Positions 49,471 to 58,869 are shown, numbered from the stretch's first letter. The stretch is 64,000 nt of DNA from Alkalihalophilus pseudofirmus (GCF_029094545.1 NZ_CP117835.1:972001-1036000), one strand, 5' to 3'. Notes: a model not told the origin generated them from the letters alone. Numbers and translations: made by a program.

Positions 49471-50313
49471 ATGAAGAAGACATTAACCTTTAAACAACCT
49501 AGTATTCTCCCAGGCTTTGGGTTATCAATGGGGATTACACTGTTTTATTTAGGCTTGCTTATTCTACTCCCATTATCAATGGTGTTTATTAACACATCAA
49601 CAATGGGCTGGAATGAATTTTGGCAGGTTGTTACAGAACCGAGGGTAGTAGCTTCCTATAAATTAAGTTTTGGGGCAGCGTTTGCTGCAGCTATAATCAA
49701 CGCCATTTTTGGATTAATTGTAGCCTGGGTGCTTGTAAGATACCAGTTTCCAGGCAAGCGTATTATAGATGGATTAGTAGATCTTCCATTTGCATTGCCG
49801 ACAGCAGTGGCTGGTATTGCGCTTACTACTTTATACACAACAAACGGGTGGGTAGGACAATACCTCGATATTTTTGGGATACGAGTTGCTTTTACTCCGC
49901 TTGGGGTAATGCTTGCCTTAACCTTTATTGGGCTTCCATTTGTTGTACGGATGGTGCAGCCAGTGTTACAAGGCCTTGAAAAGGAAGTAGAAGAAGCATC
50001 AGCGAGCCTCGGTGCAAACAGATATCATACGTTTACCAAAGTGATTGCACCTGTTTTACTTCCTGCATTATTAACAGGTTTTGCCTTAGCCTTTGCTAGA
50101 GCACTAGGTGAATATGGGTCTGTGGTATTTATATCTGGAAATATGCCAATGCAGACGGAAATCACTCCTCTGTTAATCATGACAAAATTAGAACAGTTCG
50201 ATTACGCAGGTGCGACAGCGATTGCTGCTGTGATGCTTGTTGTTTCATTTATCATGTTACTGCTCATTAATATTCTACAGTGGTGGACCAATCATCGCCG
50301 CCAAGTGTCATAA
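49471..50313 (+). CDS. cysT: Sulfate ABC transporter permease CysT
   Basis: 280 aa, six membrane helices. The EAA loop that contacts the ATPase is present (EEASASLGANRYHTFTKVIAPVLLPA). It forms the membrane channel with CysW. FALAFARALGEYGSVVFISGN is typical of CysT/CysU. ATG follows AAAAGGAG. It is 13 bases from cysW. Confidence 0.95.
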   Translation: MKKTLTFKQPSILPGFGLSMGITLFYLGLLILLPLSMVFINTSTMGWNEFWQVVTEPRVVASYKLSFGAAFAAAIINAIFGLIVAWVLVRYQFPGKRIIDGLVDLPFALPTAVAGIALTTLYTTNGWVGQYLDIFGIRVAFTPLGVMLALTFIGLPFVVRMVQPVLQGLEKEVEEASASLGANRYHTFTKVIAPVLLPALLTGFALAFARALGEYGSVVFISGNMPMQTEITPLLIMTKLEQFDYAGATAIAAVMLVVSFIMLLLINILQWWTNHRRQVS

Positions 50314-50326
50314 GGGGGATTAAGCT

Positions 50327-51187
50327 ATGGCTGGTCAAGTTCAAGTATCAACAAATCATTCTCTATCTACAAATCGTGCTGTTACCGAATCACCTTGGGT
50401 AAGAATAGGGTTAATTGGTATAGCCTTAACGTTTTTAACACTTGTATTACTGCTGCCGTTAGTCGCTATTTTTATAAAAGCATTTGAACAAGGCGCTGCT
50501 GTATATTTTGCTTCTATTACAGAGCCAGATGCGCTTTCGGCAATAAGACTTACTTTACTAGTTGTATTAATTACTGTACCGCTCAATACAATTTTTGGTG
50601 TGGCAGCTGCATGGGCTATTTCTAAATTCCAATTTAAAGGGAAAAACATTTTAACAACACTCATTGATCTTCCATTTGCTGTTTCCCCGGTCATTGCGGG
50701 GCTGGTGTTTATTTTATTATTTAGTGTACATGGCTTATTTGGTCCGTGGTTTTTAGAGCGTGATATTCAAATAATCTTTGCTGTACCAGGCATTGTTTTG
50801 GCTACGATGTTTGTTACCATTCCATTTATTGCTCGTGAATTAATACCAGTTATGCAAGCACAAGGTACAGCTGCAGAAGAAGCTTCTTTAACACTTGGAG
50901 CGAACGGATGGAAAACATTCTGGTATGTCACACTTCCATCTATAAAGTGGGGGCTTCTATACGGGATCACACTTTGTAACGCAAGGGCAATTGGAGAGTT
51001 TGGTGCTGTTTCTGTTGTATCAGGTCACATACGCGGCTTAACAAATACCATGCCGCTGCATGTTGAAATTCTATATAACGAATATCAATTTACCGCTGCA
51101 TTTGCCGTGGCATCCTTGATGTCTATATTGGCTATTGTCACTTTGATTATTAAAAACATCATAGAATGGCGTCATATGAGTAAGTAG
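50327..51187 (+). CDS. cysW: Sulfate ABC transporter permease CysW
   Basis: 286 aa, six membrane helices and EAA loop (EEASLTLGANGWKTFWYVTLPSIKW). NARAIGEFGAVSVVSGHIRGLTNTMPL is the CysW signature. Second half of the sulfate channel; lies between cysT and cysA with short spacers (13 and 12 bases). Confidence 0.95.
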   Translation: MAGQVQVSTNHSLSTNRAVTESPWVRIGLIGIALTFLTLVLLLPLVAIFIKAFEQGAAVYFASITEPDALSAIRLTLLVVLITVPLNTIFGVAAAWAISKFQFKGKNILTTLIDLPFAVSPVIAGLVFILLFSVHGLFGPWFLERDIQIIFAVPGIVLATMFVTIPFIARELIPVMQAQGTAAEEASLTLGANGWKTFWYVTLPSIKWGLLYGITLCNARAIGEFGAVSVVSGHIRGLTNTMPLHVEILYNEYQFTAAFAVASLMSILAIVTLIIKNIIEWRHMSK

Positions 51188-51199
51188 GAGGTTTTAAAT

Positions 51200-52270
51200 A
51201 TGTCAATTCAAATTCATAACGTCTCAAAGTCGTTTGGTACATTTCAAGCACTTGATACTATTGATTTAACTATACAGACTGGGGAGCTTGTTGCATTGCT
51301 GGGCCCATCAGGATCAGGAAAAACCACATTACTTCGAATCATTGCAGGTTTAGAGCAAAGTGATAAAGGAGAGATTTCATTTGATGGGAAAGAAATGACA
51401 AATGTAGATCCCACTTCCCGCCAAGTAGGGTTTGTTTTTCAACATTATGCACTTTTTGCCCATATGAATGTTGAAGAAAATATATCTTACGGGTTAAGAG
51501 TCAGGCCTCGAAAATTACGCCCGGGTAAGAAAGAAATCCATGAAAAAGTAAGTGAATTATTAAGTCTTGTTAAATTAGAAGGGCTCGGTAAGAGGTATCC
51601 ATCTCAATTATCTGGAGGCCAGAGGCAGCGTGTAGCTTTAGCAAGGGCCTTAGCAGTTCAGCCGAGAGTACTCCTTCTTGACGAACCATTTGGCGCCCTA
51701 GATGCAAAGGTGAGAAAGGATCTGAGAAGATGGCTTAGAAGACTCCATGATGAATTTCACGTGACGAGCGTCTTTGTTACTCATGATCAGGAGGAAGCTC
51801 TTGATGTTTCTGATCGTGTAGTAGTGATGAATAACGGCAAAATTGAACAGGTTGGTACACCAAATGATGTGTATGAAAAGCCAAATAGTCCGTTTGTATT
51901 TGATTTCTTAGGGAATGTAAACCGATTTACAGGACGTTTAAAGGAGGGAGCGTTAGAAGTAGGCAATAGCCGTATTTTAACTCCGCAATATGGCGGCAAG
52001 AACAGTTCTGAGGCAACTTTATATGCTCGTCCGCACCAAATGGAGATTCTTAAGGAAAAAGAAGAGCATGCAATTCAGGCGAAAATCTCTCATATTCATG
52101 CAGTAGGCCCAATTGTCTTTATAGAACTTGAGCAAGAAGGCTTGAATGAAATCATTGAAGTAGAAATGATGAGGGAGCGCTTTGATCAACTTAACTTAAA
52201 GGCGGCTGATACGGTATATGTCAGGCCAAAGCAAGTAAAGTTATTTCTTCCAAACGATTATGCTATTTAA
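51200..52270 (+). CDS. cysA: Sulfate ABC transporter ATP-binding protein CysA
   Basis: 356 aa ATPase. Walker A GPSGSGKT (35-42), Q-loop [12 protein letters not shown], signature LSGGQRQR, Walker [13 protein letters not shown] and switch His (FVTHDQ) are all present. A C-terminal TOBE-like regulatory domain follows from about 245. It powers sulfate/thiosulfate import. Last gene of the operon, with its own terminator. Confidence 0.96.
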   Translation: MSIQIHNVSKSFGTFQALDTIDLTIQTGELVALLGPSGSGKTTLLRIIAGLEQSDKGEISFDGKEMTNVDPTSRQVGFVFQHYALFAHMNVEENISYGLRVRPRKLRPGKKEIHEKVSELLSLVKLEGLGKRYPSQLSGGQRQRVALARALAVQPRVLLLDEPFGALDAKVRKDLRRWLRRLHDEFHVTSVFVTHDQEEALDVSDRVVVMNNGKIEQVGTPNDVYEKPNSPFVFDFLGNVNRFTGRLKEGALEVGNSRILTPQYGGKNSSEATLYARPHQMEILKEKEEHAIQAKISHIHAVGPIVFIELEQEGLNEIIEVEMMRERFDQLNLKAADTVYVRPKQVKLFLPNDYAI

Positions 52271-52277
52271 GCGAGTG

Positions 52278-52316
52278 CCTATCTCATGATTCTACGATGA
52301 GATAGGTTATTTTTAA
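52278..52316 (+). terminator. Terminator of the sulfate ABC operon
   Basis: CCTATCTCAT/ATGAGATAGG perfect stem, nine-base loop, then TTATTTTT. Confidence 0.88.
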
Positions 52317-52388
52317 GTTTAGAAGTATGAAAAAAGGTTATGTATAGTTGTAGGGGTATAAGGAGTATTAACTAAAGGAGGAATCGTG

Positions 52389-52778
52389 ATGTTTCATGTA
52401 ACAGTTAAATCACCACATTCAATTAATGAGACAGTAGAGAAGTTAACAGCTAATTTAAAAGAGCAAGAATTCGGCGTTCTTTGGGATTTTGATCTCCGAG
52501 GAAAACTAGAAGAGAAAGGCCAAACATTTGATGAAGATTTCCGTGTGCTTGAAGTGTGTAATCCAAAAGTTGCTAAAGACGTGCTGACAAGGAACTTGCT
52601 GGCAGGATACTTTCTTCCATGTAAGATGGTTGTGTATGTTGAAAATGGCGTAACAAAAATTGGAATGCCAAAACCAACTCACTTAATTTCTACCTTGGAT
52701 GATTCAGAATTAACCAGTCACGCAGAAGCAGTAGAAGAGCGTTTAACGATTGCCATGAATCAAACCGTTAATGGATAA
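52389..52778 (+). CDS. DUF302 domain protein
   Basis: 129 aa, one DUF302 domain: TVKSPHSINETVEKLTANLKEQEFGVLWDFDLRGKLEEKG, then VLEVCNPKVAKDVLTRN and FLPCKMVVYVENGVTKIGMPKP. Cys residues in EVCNP and LPCKM are conserved in many family members. Cytoplasmic; function unknown, often near sulfur or redox genes, which fits its place after the sulfate operon, though a terminator separates them. ATG 52389 is preceded by an in-frame GTG; GGAGG fits either. Confidence 0.82.
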   Translation: MFHVTVKSPHSINETVEKLTANLKEQEFGVLWDFDLRGKLEEKGQTFDEDFRVLEVCNPKVAKDVLTRNLLAGYFLPCKMVVYVENGVTKIGMPKPTHLISTLDDSELTSHAEAVEERLTIAMNQTVNG

Positions 52779-52783
52779 ATGGT

Positions 52784-52813
52784 AAAAAAACGGCGATCAT
52801 TCGTCGTTTTTTT
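52784..52813 (+). terminator. Terminator after the DUF302 gene
   Basis: AAAACGGCGA/TCGTCGTTTT stem (one wobble) with a T run. Confidence 0.8.
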
Positions 52814-52885
52814 AGTTAAATCACAATATCTAACTTTATGTGTTTTTAGCAAGAGTGTAATAAAAGTTTTTTTCTATGTACAGAC

Positions 52886-52913
52886 ACAGGCGAGCCCAAT
52901 TCGACATATGAAT
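52886..52913 (+). promoter_or_regulatory. Possible sigma-K/sigma-E-type promoter of sigK
   Basis: AC, 17-base spacer, CATATGAAT. This fits the mother-cell pattern (AC-N17-CATANNNTA) except for the last two bases. sigK autoregulation by sigma-K is known in B. subtilis. Confidence 0.4.
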
Positions 52914-52942
52914 GTAAAAACGACAAATGCGGGGGTGAGGTC

Positions 52943-53650
52943 GTGTCTGGAATGCTAGCGGCACTTTCTTATTTTGTAAAAGAAGTGATTGTGTTTGTTT
53001 CTTATGTGAAAAACAACGCGTTTCCGCAGCCGCTCAAAAAAGACGATGAACGTAAATACTTAAAGCTGATGCAAGAGGGGGATGCGGAGGCGAGAAATTT
53101 ACTCATTGAACATAATTTAAGACTTGTTGCTCATATCGTCAAAAAATTTGAGAATACAAGAGAAGACACAGAAGATTTAATTTCAATCGGTACAATAGGG
53201 TTGATTAAAGCGATTGAAAGTTATTCTGATGGGAAAGGGACAAAGCTTGCGACGTATGCAGCTAGATGTATTGAAAACGAAATCCTCATGCATCTTCGTG
53301 CATTGAAAAAAGTGAAGAAAGACGTTTCTCTTCATGACCCGATTGGTACAGATAAAGAAGGCAATGAAATTTCACTTATTGACGTTCTCCAAGAAGATGC
53401 AGACGATATTGTTGATGTGATTCAGACAAAAATGGAGAAAAAACAAATTTATGAATACATTCATGTACTTGATGAGCGTGAGAAAGAAGTGATCGTCGGC
53501 AGGTTTGGGCTCGATATGGAAGATGAATTGACACAACGAGAGATTGCCAAGAAGCTTGGAATCTCTAGAAGCTATGTTTCAAGGATTGAAAAGCGAGCAC
53601 TGATGAAGTTGTTCCATGAATTTTATAAACATAGTCAAGGGAAGGGATAG
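52943..53650 (+). CDS. sigK: RNA polymerase sporulation sigma factor sigma-K, uninterrupted
   Basis: 235 aa from GTG 52943 (GGGGGTGAGG). The hydrophobic N-terminal pro-sequence (about 1-20, [18 protein letters not shown]) is the part removed by SpoIVFB in the mother cell. Region 2 ([36 protein letters not shown]) and region 4 with its helix-turn-helix ([23 protein letters not shown]) are complete. Sigma-K directs late mother-cell genes for coat and cortex. In B. subtilis the gene is split by the skin element; here the reading frame is continuous. Confidence 0.96.
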   Translation: MSGMLAALSYFVKEVIVFVSYVKNNAFPQPLKKDDERKYLKLMQEGDAEARNLLIEHNLRLVAHIVKKFENTREDTEDLISIGTIGLIKAIESYSDGKGTKLATYAARCIENEILMHLRALKKVKKDVSLHDPIGTDKEGNEISLIDVLQEDADDIVDVIQTKMEKKQIYEYIHVLDEREKEVIVGRFGLDMEDELTQREIAKKLGISRSYVSRIEKRALMKLFHEFYKHSQGKG

Positions 53651-53652
53651 AA

Positions 53653-53687
53653 AAAACAGCTGGCAATGGCCGGCTGTTTTATTTTTT
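53653..53687 (+). terminator. Terminator after sigK
   Basis: AAAACAGCTGGC/GCCGGCTGTTTT stem with an AATG loop, then ATTTTTT. Confidence 0.9.
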
Positions 53688-53793
53688 GTATGAAGGGTAG
53701 AAGCCATATAGTCAGGCTTGCTTATAACAAAGGAACTTTCAGGTAAGAATAAAAAAAGAAAGGCAGGTAACCGATGAGAAAGGGTGTGTATGA

Positions 53794-54861
53794 GTGAGTA
53801 AACAATACATAAATGAGGCATTTTGGCTTCGTGCGATTTCTTGTTTAGCCGTTGCGGTCACTCATGCAGTGAACACCACGCTTGCAAATTATGAACATAC
53901 GGCCTCTGAATTAAGTGAACATATCCTTATATTAATCCGCTTTATGGCCTTTTTTGGGACTCCTGCGTTTGTGTTTATATCAGAGTTGTTACTAGCTAAG
54001 GCCTATCCTAATCATGTTCCTGAGGATTTTTTTAAGAAGCGGGTGATGTTTTTACTGATTCCGTTTATCTCGATTGGTATATTGTTCGCTTTGGTTATAT
54101 TTCATTCATGGGAAGAGGCGTTATTGCAATCATTTAAGCATATTTTTCTTGGTGGATATTACGGTTATTTCATTTTGATCATTTTTCAGTTTTATATACT
54201 CCATGTTCTACTGCAAGGCTACCTGAAAAAATGGTCTCCAAAAGTCGTTCTACCGATTGCTTTAATCCTTAATTTGATTTATTTAGGTTTTTTTAATTTT
54301 ACAGAACCAGGAAGATCTCCTGTTGCTGAATACATTTGGCTGCGTGGATACTGGGTACCATTTTTCGGGTGGATCTTTTATTTCGTTCTTGGGTATTATT
54401 GCGGGAAGAATTATGAAGCACTGAAAGTTTTATTACTTAGACATAAATGGAAAGTACTGGTTATGCCGTCCGTATCAATCGTACTTCTAGTCTTCTTAGT
54501 CACCTCAGACATTTTATCTGTCGTCTCATCAAAAAGAATAGATATGCTTCTTTACACAGTAAGTATGATATTTGTGATAATTTTATTCACGATGAGATTT
54601 GATTATGTCCCACCCTTTATTAGGTTAATAAGTAAATATTCCTTTAATATTTATTTATTGCATAAATTCTTTTTGTTTTATATGGGACCGGTAGAATTTC
54701 TACATCCTCTCTTATATTTTATAGCGGTATTTATACTTTCTGTAGGCGCATCAATTTTGTTGGCCAAACTGTTATCTCCAATAAAGATAAGTCAGTACGT
54801 CATTGGAAGGCAATTAGTGGTGCCTGATGCAGTAAAAGGAGAGAAAATGAAAAAGAACTAG
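53794..54861 (+). CDS. Acyltransferase 3 family membrane protein
   Basis: 355 aa, about ten membrane helices. LRAISCLAVAVTHAV near the N-terminus has the family's conserved region with the catalytic-type His, followed by FFGTPAFVFISELLL and F(F)KKR. Such enzymes O-acetylate or succinylate exopolysaccharide, peptidoglycan or other surface glycans, similar to IcaC/OatA membrane parts. There is no extracellular SGNH domain. Start GTG 53794, since the ATG four bases upstream reads into an immediate stop. Monocistronic. Confidence 0.85.
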   Translation: MSKQYINEAFWLRAISCLAVAVTHAVNTTLANYEHTASELSEHILILIRFMAFFGTPAFVFISELLLAKAYPNHVPEDFFKKRVMFLLIPFISIGILFALVIFHSWEEALLQSFKHIFLGGYYGYFILIIFQFYILHVLLQGYLKKWSPKVVLPIALILNLIYLGFFNFTEPGRSPVAEYIWLRGYWVPFFGWIFYFVLGYYCGKNYEALKVLLLRHKWKVLVMPSVSIVLLVFLVTSDILSVVSSKRIDMLLYTVSMIFVIILFTMRFDYVPPFIRLISKYSFNIYLLHKFFLFYMGPVEFLHPLLYFIAVFILSVGASILLAKLLSPIKISQYVIGRQLVVPDAVKGEKMKKN

Positions 54862-54955
54862 TTTTTACTAAAGGTATTAGTGGAAAATAAAGTACTATTA
54901 AGAAATGTAGTATATAATAGAAAAATCTGATTCTTTAAAAGGAAGGGGTAAAGAA

Positions 54956-55585
54956 ATGAAGAAATTAGCGATAGGAATGGCCGCTCTTTTTTCAGCATTT
55001 GTTATTTCTGCTTGCGGAAATGAAGAGGTTAACCCGGATGAAGTCATGGAAAACGAGAAACAAACGGAAACTGAGGGAGAAGAGCATTCTGAAATGGACG
55101 AGCATGGTGATGTGGACGAAGATGAACATGCTCACATGGATCACTCAAGCTCTGGTGAGGTTCCGGAAGGCTTAGAAGAAGCTGATAATCCAACGTATGA
55201 GATAGGAAGCCATGCGATGATCACTGACGGCCATATGCCTGGGATGGAAGGTGCCGAGGCAACGATTGTTGGTGCGTACGATACAATGGTTTATGCGGTG
55301 TCTTATGATCCAACAGACGGCGGCCCGAGAGAAGAGAACCATAAATGGGTGATTCATGAAGAATTAGAAGAGGCTGAGCAGGACCCTTTTGAACCGGGTG
55401 ATGAAGTCACTCTTAATACAGACCACATGGCGGGGATGGAAGGTGCTGTAGCAGTCATTGATTCAGCCCAACAGACAACCGTGTACATGGTGGACTTTAC
55501 CCTAACAGATAGTGGAGAAGAAGTGCTTAACCATAAATGGGTCACAGAAGAAGAGTTATCTGAATTGGAGCATAGCAATCATTAA
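54956..55585 (+). CDS. YdhK-like lipoprotein, two DUF1541 repeats, Met/His-rich linker
   Basis: 209 aa. Lipobox VISAC (C20) anchors it outside the membrane. Residues about 30-68 are Glu/Asp/His/Met-rich (EEHSEMDEHGDVDEDEHAHMDH), a likely metal-binding or simply acidic linker. Two repeats follow (about 80-135 and 145-200), each with DGHMPGMEGA or TDHMAGMEGA and a NHKWV end, as in YdhK. Metal (copper) binding is suggested by the Met/His pattern but not shown. ATG follows GGAAGGGG. Confidence 0.8.
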   Translation: MKKLAIGMAALFSAFVISACGNEEVNPDEVMENEKQTETEGEEHSEMDEHGDVDEDEHAHMDHSSSGEVPEGLEEADNPTYEIGSHAMITDGHMPGMEGAEATIVGAYDTMVYAVSYDPTDGGPREENHKWVIHEELEEAEQDPFEPGDEVTLNTDHMAGMEGAVAVIDSAQQTTVYMVDFTLTDSGEEVLNHKWVTEEELSELEHSNH

Positions 55586-55600
55586 TACTAGGATAGAAAA

Positions 55601-55640
55601 AAAAGAGGAGCTTCCCATTTATAGGGAGCTCCTCTTTTTT
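55601..55640 (+). terminator. Terminator after the YdhK-like gene
   Basis: AAGAGGAGCTTCCC/GGGAGCTCCTCTT stem with one bulge and six T residues. The 311-base gap to the next gene otherwise holds only the promoter at 55844. Confidence 0.85.
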
Positions 55641-55843
55641 GAATGTACCTTTTTATATGTCTGAAATACTTAGGTTTACTAGGGCACGCTTTGTTTATAA
55701 TGGAAGATATTTAGCACAAAGCTTTGTTCAATCTTTAAATATAGTACTATGAAATTTTTTCACACAATGTTCGTAAATGTCACTCGTTTACCTCATAACG
55801 ACCTTCTTGCAACTATTTATATCAAGTTTCGACAAGAGGTGAC

Positions 55844-55872
55844 GTGACAGAGAAGCTTCAAGCCTTTATAAT
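55844..55872 (+). promoter_or_regulatory. Sigma-A promoter of the hydrolase/reductase operon
   Basis: GTGACA, 17-base spacer, perfect TATAAT. Predicted start near 55879, about 18 bases before the GTG start codon. Confidence 0.65.
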
Positions 55873-55896
55873 GGGGGGACGTGTGAGGAAGCAGGT

Positions 55897-56703
55897 GTGA
55901 AAAGATTGTTAGAATATACGATTCATAAACATGCAAGCAGTTTAGAAGATGTCGTTTTGATTCACGGTTTTGGTGGAAATTCAAAGATCTTTAAATTGCA
56001 GCTAAAAGCATATACAGAACACTTTAATGTAATTACGATTGAATTGCCTGGTCATGGAAACTCGCCAGATGTAGATTCATATACAGAAGATTTCTCTTGG
56101 AAATTAGCCGCTAGAGAAGTGGTGAAAACACTAGACTTTTTAAAATTGAAACAAGCGCATTTTGTGGGCGTATCTTTAGGAACCATTATCATTCATCAAA
56201 TTCTTCAAGATGCACCAGAACGAGTAAAAAGTGTTGTCATGGCAGGGACTGTCACAAGATTTAATTTAACGTCTAAAGCACTGTTAACATTTGGAAAGCT
56301 CATTAAGCCATTTACTCCCCACTTATGGATCTATAAATTATTTGCTCAAATTATGATGCCTAAGGCGAATCATAAGAAATCACGCGATAGTTTTATCCGT
56401 GAAGCGGTTAAGATGAAGCGGAAAAATTTTATGGGCTGGTACGATGCAGTACAATCTATCGAAACCACTTATACTTTTGTTCAAAAGCATGCTCCTGAGA
56501 TCGGTAAGCTGTATATATCAGGCAGTGAAGATCACTTTTTTATTGATACATTAAAAGAAGATATTAAGTCTGATAAAAAGGCAAGCTTGATTGTTTTTGA
56601 GAAATGCGGGCACCTATGCAATATCGAAAAGTACCGCAAGTTCAATGAAGTTTCTGTAAACTTTTTGAAGGGGCAGTTCGAGGCTGTAAAAAAAATTTCC
56701 TAA
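55897..56703 (+). CDS. Alpha/beta hydrolase
   Basis: 268 aa, cytoplasmic. Oxyanion-hole motif HGFGG (23-27), nucleophile elbow G91-V-S93-L-G95, acid in SGSEDHFF and C-terminal His in CGHLCN complete the catalytic triad of the alpha/beta hydrolase fold. An esterase, lipase or thioesterase is possible. GTG start with AGGAAG upstream. The reductase-like gene follows after 24 bases, so the two probably act on the same metabolite, perhaps an acyl chain. Confidence 0.85.
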   Translation: MKRLLEYTIHKHASSLEDVVLIHGFGGNSKIFKLQLKAYTEHFNVITIELPGHGNSPDVDSYTEDFSWKLAAREVVKTLDFLKLKQAHFVGVSLGTIIIHQILQDAPERVKSVVMAGTVTRFNLTSKALLTFGKLIKPFTPHLWIYKLFAQIMMPKANHKKSRDSFIREAVKMKRKNFMGWYDAVQSIETTYTFVQKHAPEIGKLYISGSEDHFFIDTLKEDIKSDKKASLIVFEKCGHLCNIEKYRKFNEVSVNFLKGQFEAVKKIS

Positions 56704-56727
56704 TGTTGGGTTAATTGGAGGAAGAAT

Positions 56728-57792
56728 ATGAATATCTTTCTAACAGGTTCTACAGGGTTTCTTGGCGGTAAGCTCATCAAGAATTTAATAGAGGACACCT
56801 CTCATCAGTTGTATGTGCTTGTTCGTAATATGGAAAAAGGAATGAAGGTTAAATCAGCATTTACAGCTGAAGAACAAGAACGTATTCATCTTTTAAAGGG
56901 TGATATTACGGATGTTGATTGTGGATTATCTAAAGAAAACCTTAAACAACTAAACAACAATATAGATGCATTTTATCATTTAGCAGCTCTTGTAAAATTT
57001 GATTTAGATTTACGTGATGAATTATTTGCGATTAATTATAACGGAACAAAACATGCACTTGATCTTGCGGTAAAATTAGGAGTAGAATCGTTCCATTATG
57101 TAAGTACAGCCTATACTGTTGGAAAACGCAGCCTTGGAGTAGAGGATCTGTATGATCCATCGGCTGAATATAACAACCCTTATGAAGAAAGTAAAGTCAA
57201 ATCTGAACATCTTGTTTTTGCTTATTCCGATAAAATGAATGTCTCAATTTTCAGGCCATCTATTATAGTCGGTGATTCAAAAACAGGAGAAGCAGACTCT
57301 GAATTTACTCTTTATGGGTTTATGCGTGCCCTTGATTTATTTAAACGTCGAGTGAGCAGACAGAATACTTCTTCTGAAGTCTACCGTTTGGTGGCAAATA
57401 AAGAAGGTACATCAAATCTAGTTCCTGTTGATTATGTTGCTGACGTTTTAGCAGTCGGTTTAGTAAAAGCGGAGCCTAATAAGGTTTACCATATTACAAA
57501 TCCTAATCCGCCAAATAATATGGATCTCTTAAACGTATTAAAAGAGGCTCTAGAATTTGAGCGGTTGTCGGTTGTGGAAGATACCATTAGCTATGAATTA
57601 AGTCCGGCAGAAATGAAATTGAACGGAATGGTGGATGTGTTCAATGTATATCTATCAGGTGCAATTACATTTGAAGATGCTAATACCCAAAGGTTAATCA
57701 AACAAACGAACATTAAACATTTAATGATGTCAGAAGAAACGATTAAAATGATTATCGAAGCCTACTTTGATATGCAGGTTGTCAAAATATAA
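56728..57792 (+). CDS. NAD(P)-dependent epimerase/reductase-like protein (extended SDR)
   Basis: 354 aa. Rossmann motif G7-S-T-G-F-L-G13, the GDITD loop, HLAALVKF and the catalytic YxxxK (NPYEESKVKSE) mark an extended short-chain dehydrogenase of the NAD_binding_4/thioester-reductase-like group. FRPSIIVGDSKTG and VPVDYVADVL are typical of acyl-CoA reductase or epimerase-like members. Paired with the hydrolase gene in an operon ending at the terminator at 57803. Substrate unknown. Confidence 0.83.
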   Translation: MNIFLTGSTGFLGGKLIKNLIEDTSHQLYVLVRNMEKGMKVKSAFTAEEQERIHLLKGDITDVDCGLSKENLKQLNNNIDAFYHLAALVKFDLDLRDELFAINYNGTKHALDLAVKLGVESFHYVSTAYTVGKRSLGVEDLYDPSAEYNNPYEESKVKSEHLVFAYSDKMNVSIFRPSIIVGDSKTGEADSEFTLYGFMRALDLFKRRVSRQNTSSEVYRLVANKEGTSNLVPVDYVADVLAVGLVKAEPNKVYHITNPNPPNNMDLLNVLKEALEFERLSVVEDTISYELSPAEMKLNGMVDVFNVYLSGAITFEDANTQRLIKQTNIKHLMMSEETIKMIIEAYFDMQVVKI

Positions 57793-57802
57793 TGAAAAAC
57801 GC

Positions 57803-57833
57803 AGCATCGGTGTAGAGACATCGGTGCTTTTCT
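57803..57833 (+). terminator. Terminator of the hydrolase/reductase operon
   Basis: AGCATCGGTGT/ACATCGGTGCT, 11 paired bases including wobbles, AGAG loop, then TTTTCTG. Confidence 0.75.
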
Positions 57834-58031
57834 GTCGTTAACTAATCTCCTTTAATAGGTTTAAGTTCCTATTATAAAAGGTGTTAGGTGGGTATTAAGT
57901 CATATTTTAATTTAGAGAAGGGGGCTAGGGAGAAAATCTTAATATTTAACCTTTATTAAAGATAAATGTCCATTTTCCCCGAGGAGCTGCATGCAGAAAT
58001 GCAGTAAACTTTCATTGCATCTTGAATAGTA

Positions 58032-58379
58032 ATGCTTATGGAAGAAGGCAAAGAAGTTGTAAAGAAAGGAATTGACAAAGTAAATCTGACAGGCAATGGT
58101 TTTACAGGGATTTTAAAAGATATACAATTGATGAAAGCACAAACAAACGAAATGATGTAATTATCGATCAAGTCAACCAACAATCGATTAATATGACAGG
58201 GGAAATTGAAGATGTTGCTGTCATCGCTGAACGAACAAGCATCCAGCAGTATTCAAACGATCAGTGCCTCCGTAGAAGAGCAAAATACATCCATGGAGGA
58301 GATCTCCTCATCTGTCACACTATTAAATGGTTTAGCGCAGGATCTATCAAGGGAATTAGAGAAGTTTAAAGTGGAATAA
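58032..58379 (+). pseudogene. Remnant of a methyl-accepting chemotaxis protein gene (C-terminal end)
   Basis: The plus strand encodes pieces of an MCP signalling domain in shifting frames: MEEGKEVVKKGIDKVN, then (after a stop) IIDQVNQQSINMTGEIEDVAVIAE, then a frame change to SIQTISASVEEQNTSMEEISSS and LNGLAQDLSRELEKFKVE with stop at 58377. The highly conserved signalling tip and the whole N-terminal sensor are absent. No start, at least two frameshifts: a dead fragment. A good terminator still follows. Confidence 0.8.
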
Positions 58380-58400
58380 ACACAAATGTAAATACATTCA

Positions 58401-58437
58401 AAAACCCTTAAGGCAAGATTTCACCTTAAGGTTTTTT
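58401..58437 (+). terminator. Terminator after the MCP remnant
   Basis: AAACCCTTAAGG/CCTTAAGGTTT stem with a T run. Confidence 0.85.
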
Positions 58438-58513
58438 GATTCAATCTAAAGGGTTAATGATTTCAAAAGTTATATTTAATTGAGTTATTATTATTTTTAT
58501 GAAAAGCACAATA

Positions 58514-58672
58514 TTAACCAACTGCTCTATCTGCTTTTATCAAAATTGAGCTTAAATGAAAAATATCTGTTTTTATTGATTGCTTTATATGGTCATTGGT
58601 AGCATGCAAATATTCGTCAGCTAATTTTTTTAATTCGATTTTGAAAATTTCATATTCAAATTTTGTTAACAT
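58514..58672 (-). CDS. Small hypothetical protein (52 aa)
   Basis: A 52-codon frame from ATG 58672 with AAGAGGTG at proper spacing upstream. The product MLTKFEYEIFKIELKKLADE... is helical and amphipathic, with K/E pairs and a Ser-rich C-terminal half, and no membrane span. Size recalls small sporulation phosphatases of the Spo0E type, but the SxxxD signature is missing, so I give no family. It stands alone on the minus strand between the MCP remnant and crcB. Confidence 0.5.
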   Translation of the reverse strand: MLTKFEYEIFKIELKKLADEYLHATNDHIKQSIKTDIFHLSSILIKADRAVG

Positions 58673-58860
58673 ATGCAGCACCTCTTGCTAGTCAAAATAT
58701 AAATCTAGTATATAAGTACCCCCGATTTAGCTTGCTGAAACGTAATTAATGGGTATATGGTAATTTAATTTTCAAGTATATGTTCTATATTAATTTACCT
58801 ATACAGAATAAATTTCATTTCTAGGTATACTATCTTATAATAAAAATGTTACATTGCTTT

Positions 58861-58869
58861 TGGTATAAT
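58861..58869 (+). promoter_or_regulatory. Extended -10 promoter of the crcB pair
   Basis: TGG followed by perfect TATAAT, 17 bases before the first ATG. The leader is too short to hold a fluoride riboswitch. Confidence 0.55.

Noticed and set aside
52943-53650. Skin-like element within sigK
   Set aside because: The reading frame is continuous from pro-sequence to the C-terminal helix-turn-helix.
57956-58183. 75-codon minus-strand frame
   Set aside because: Antisense to the MCP remnant, whose amino-acid pattern on the plus strand is clearly recognisable.
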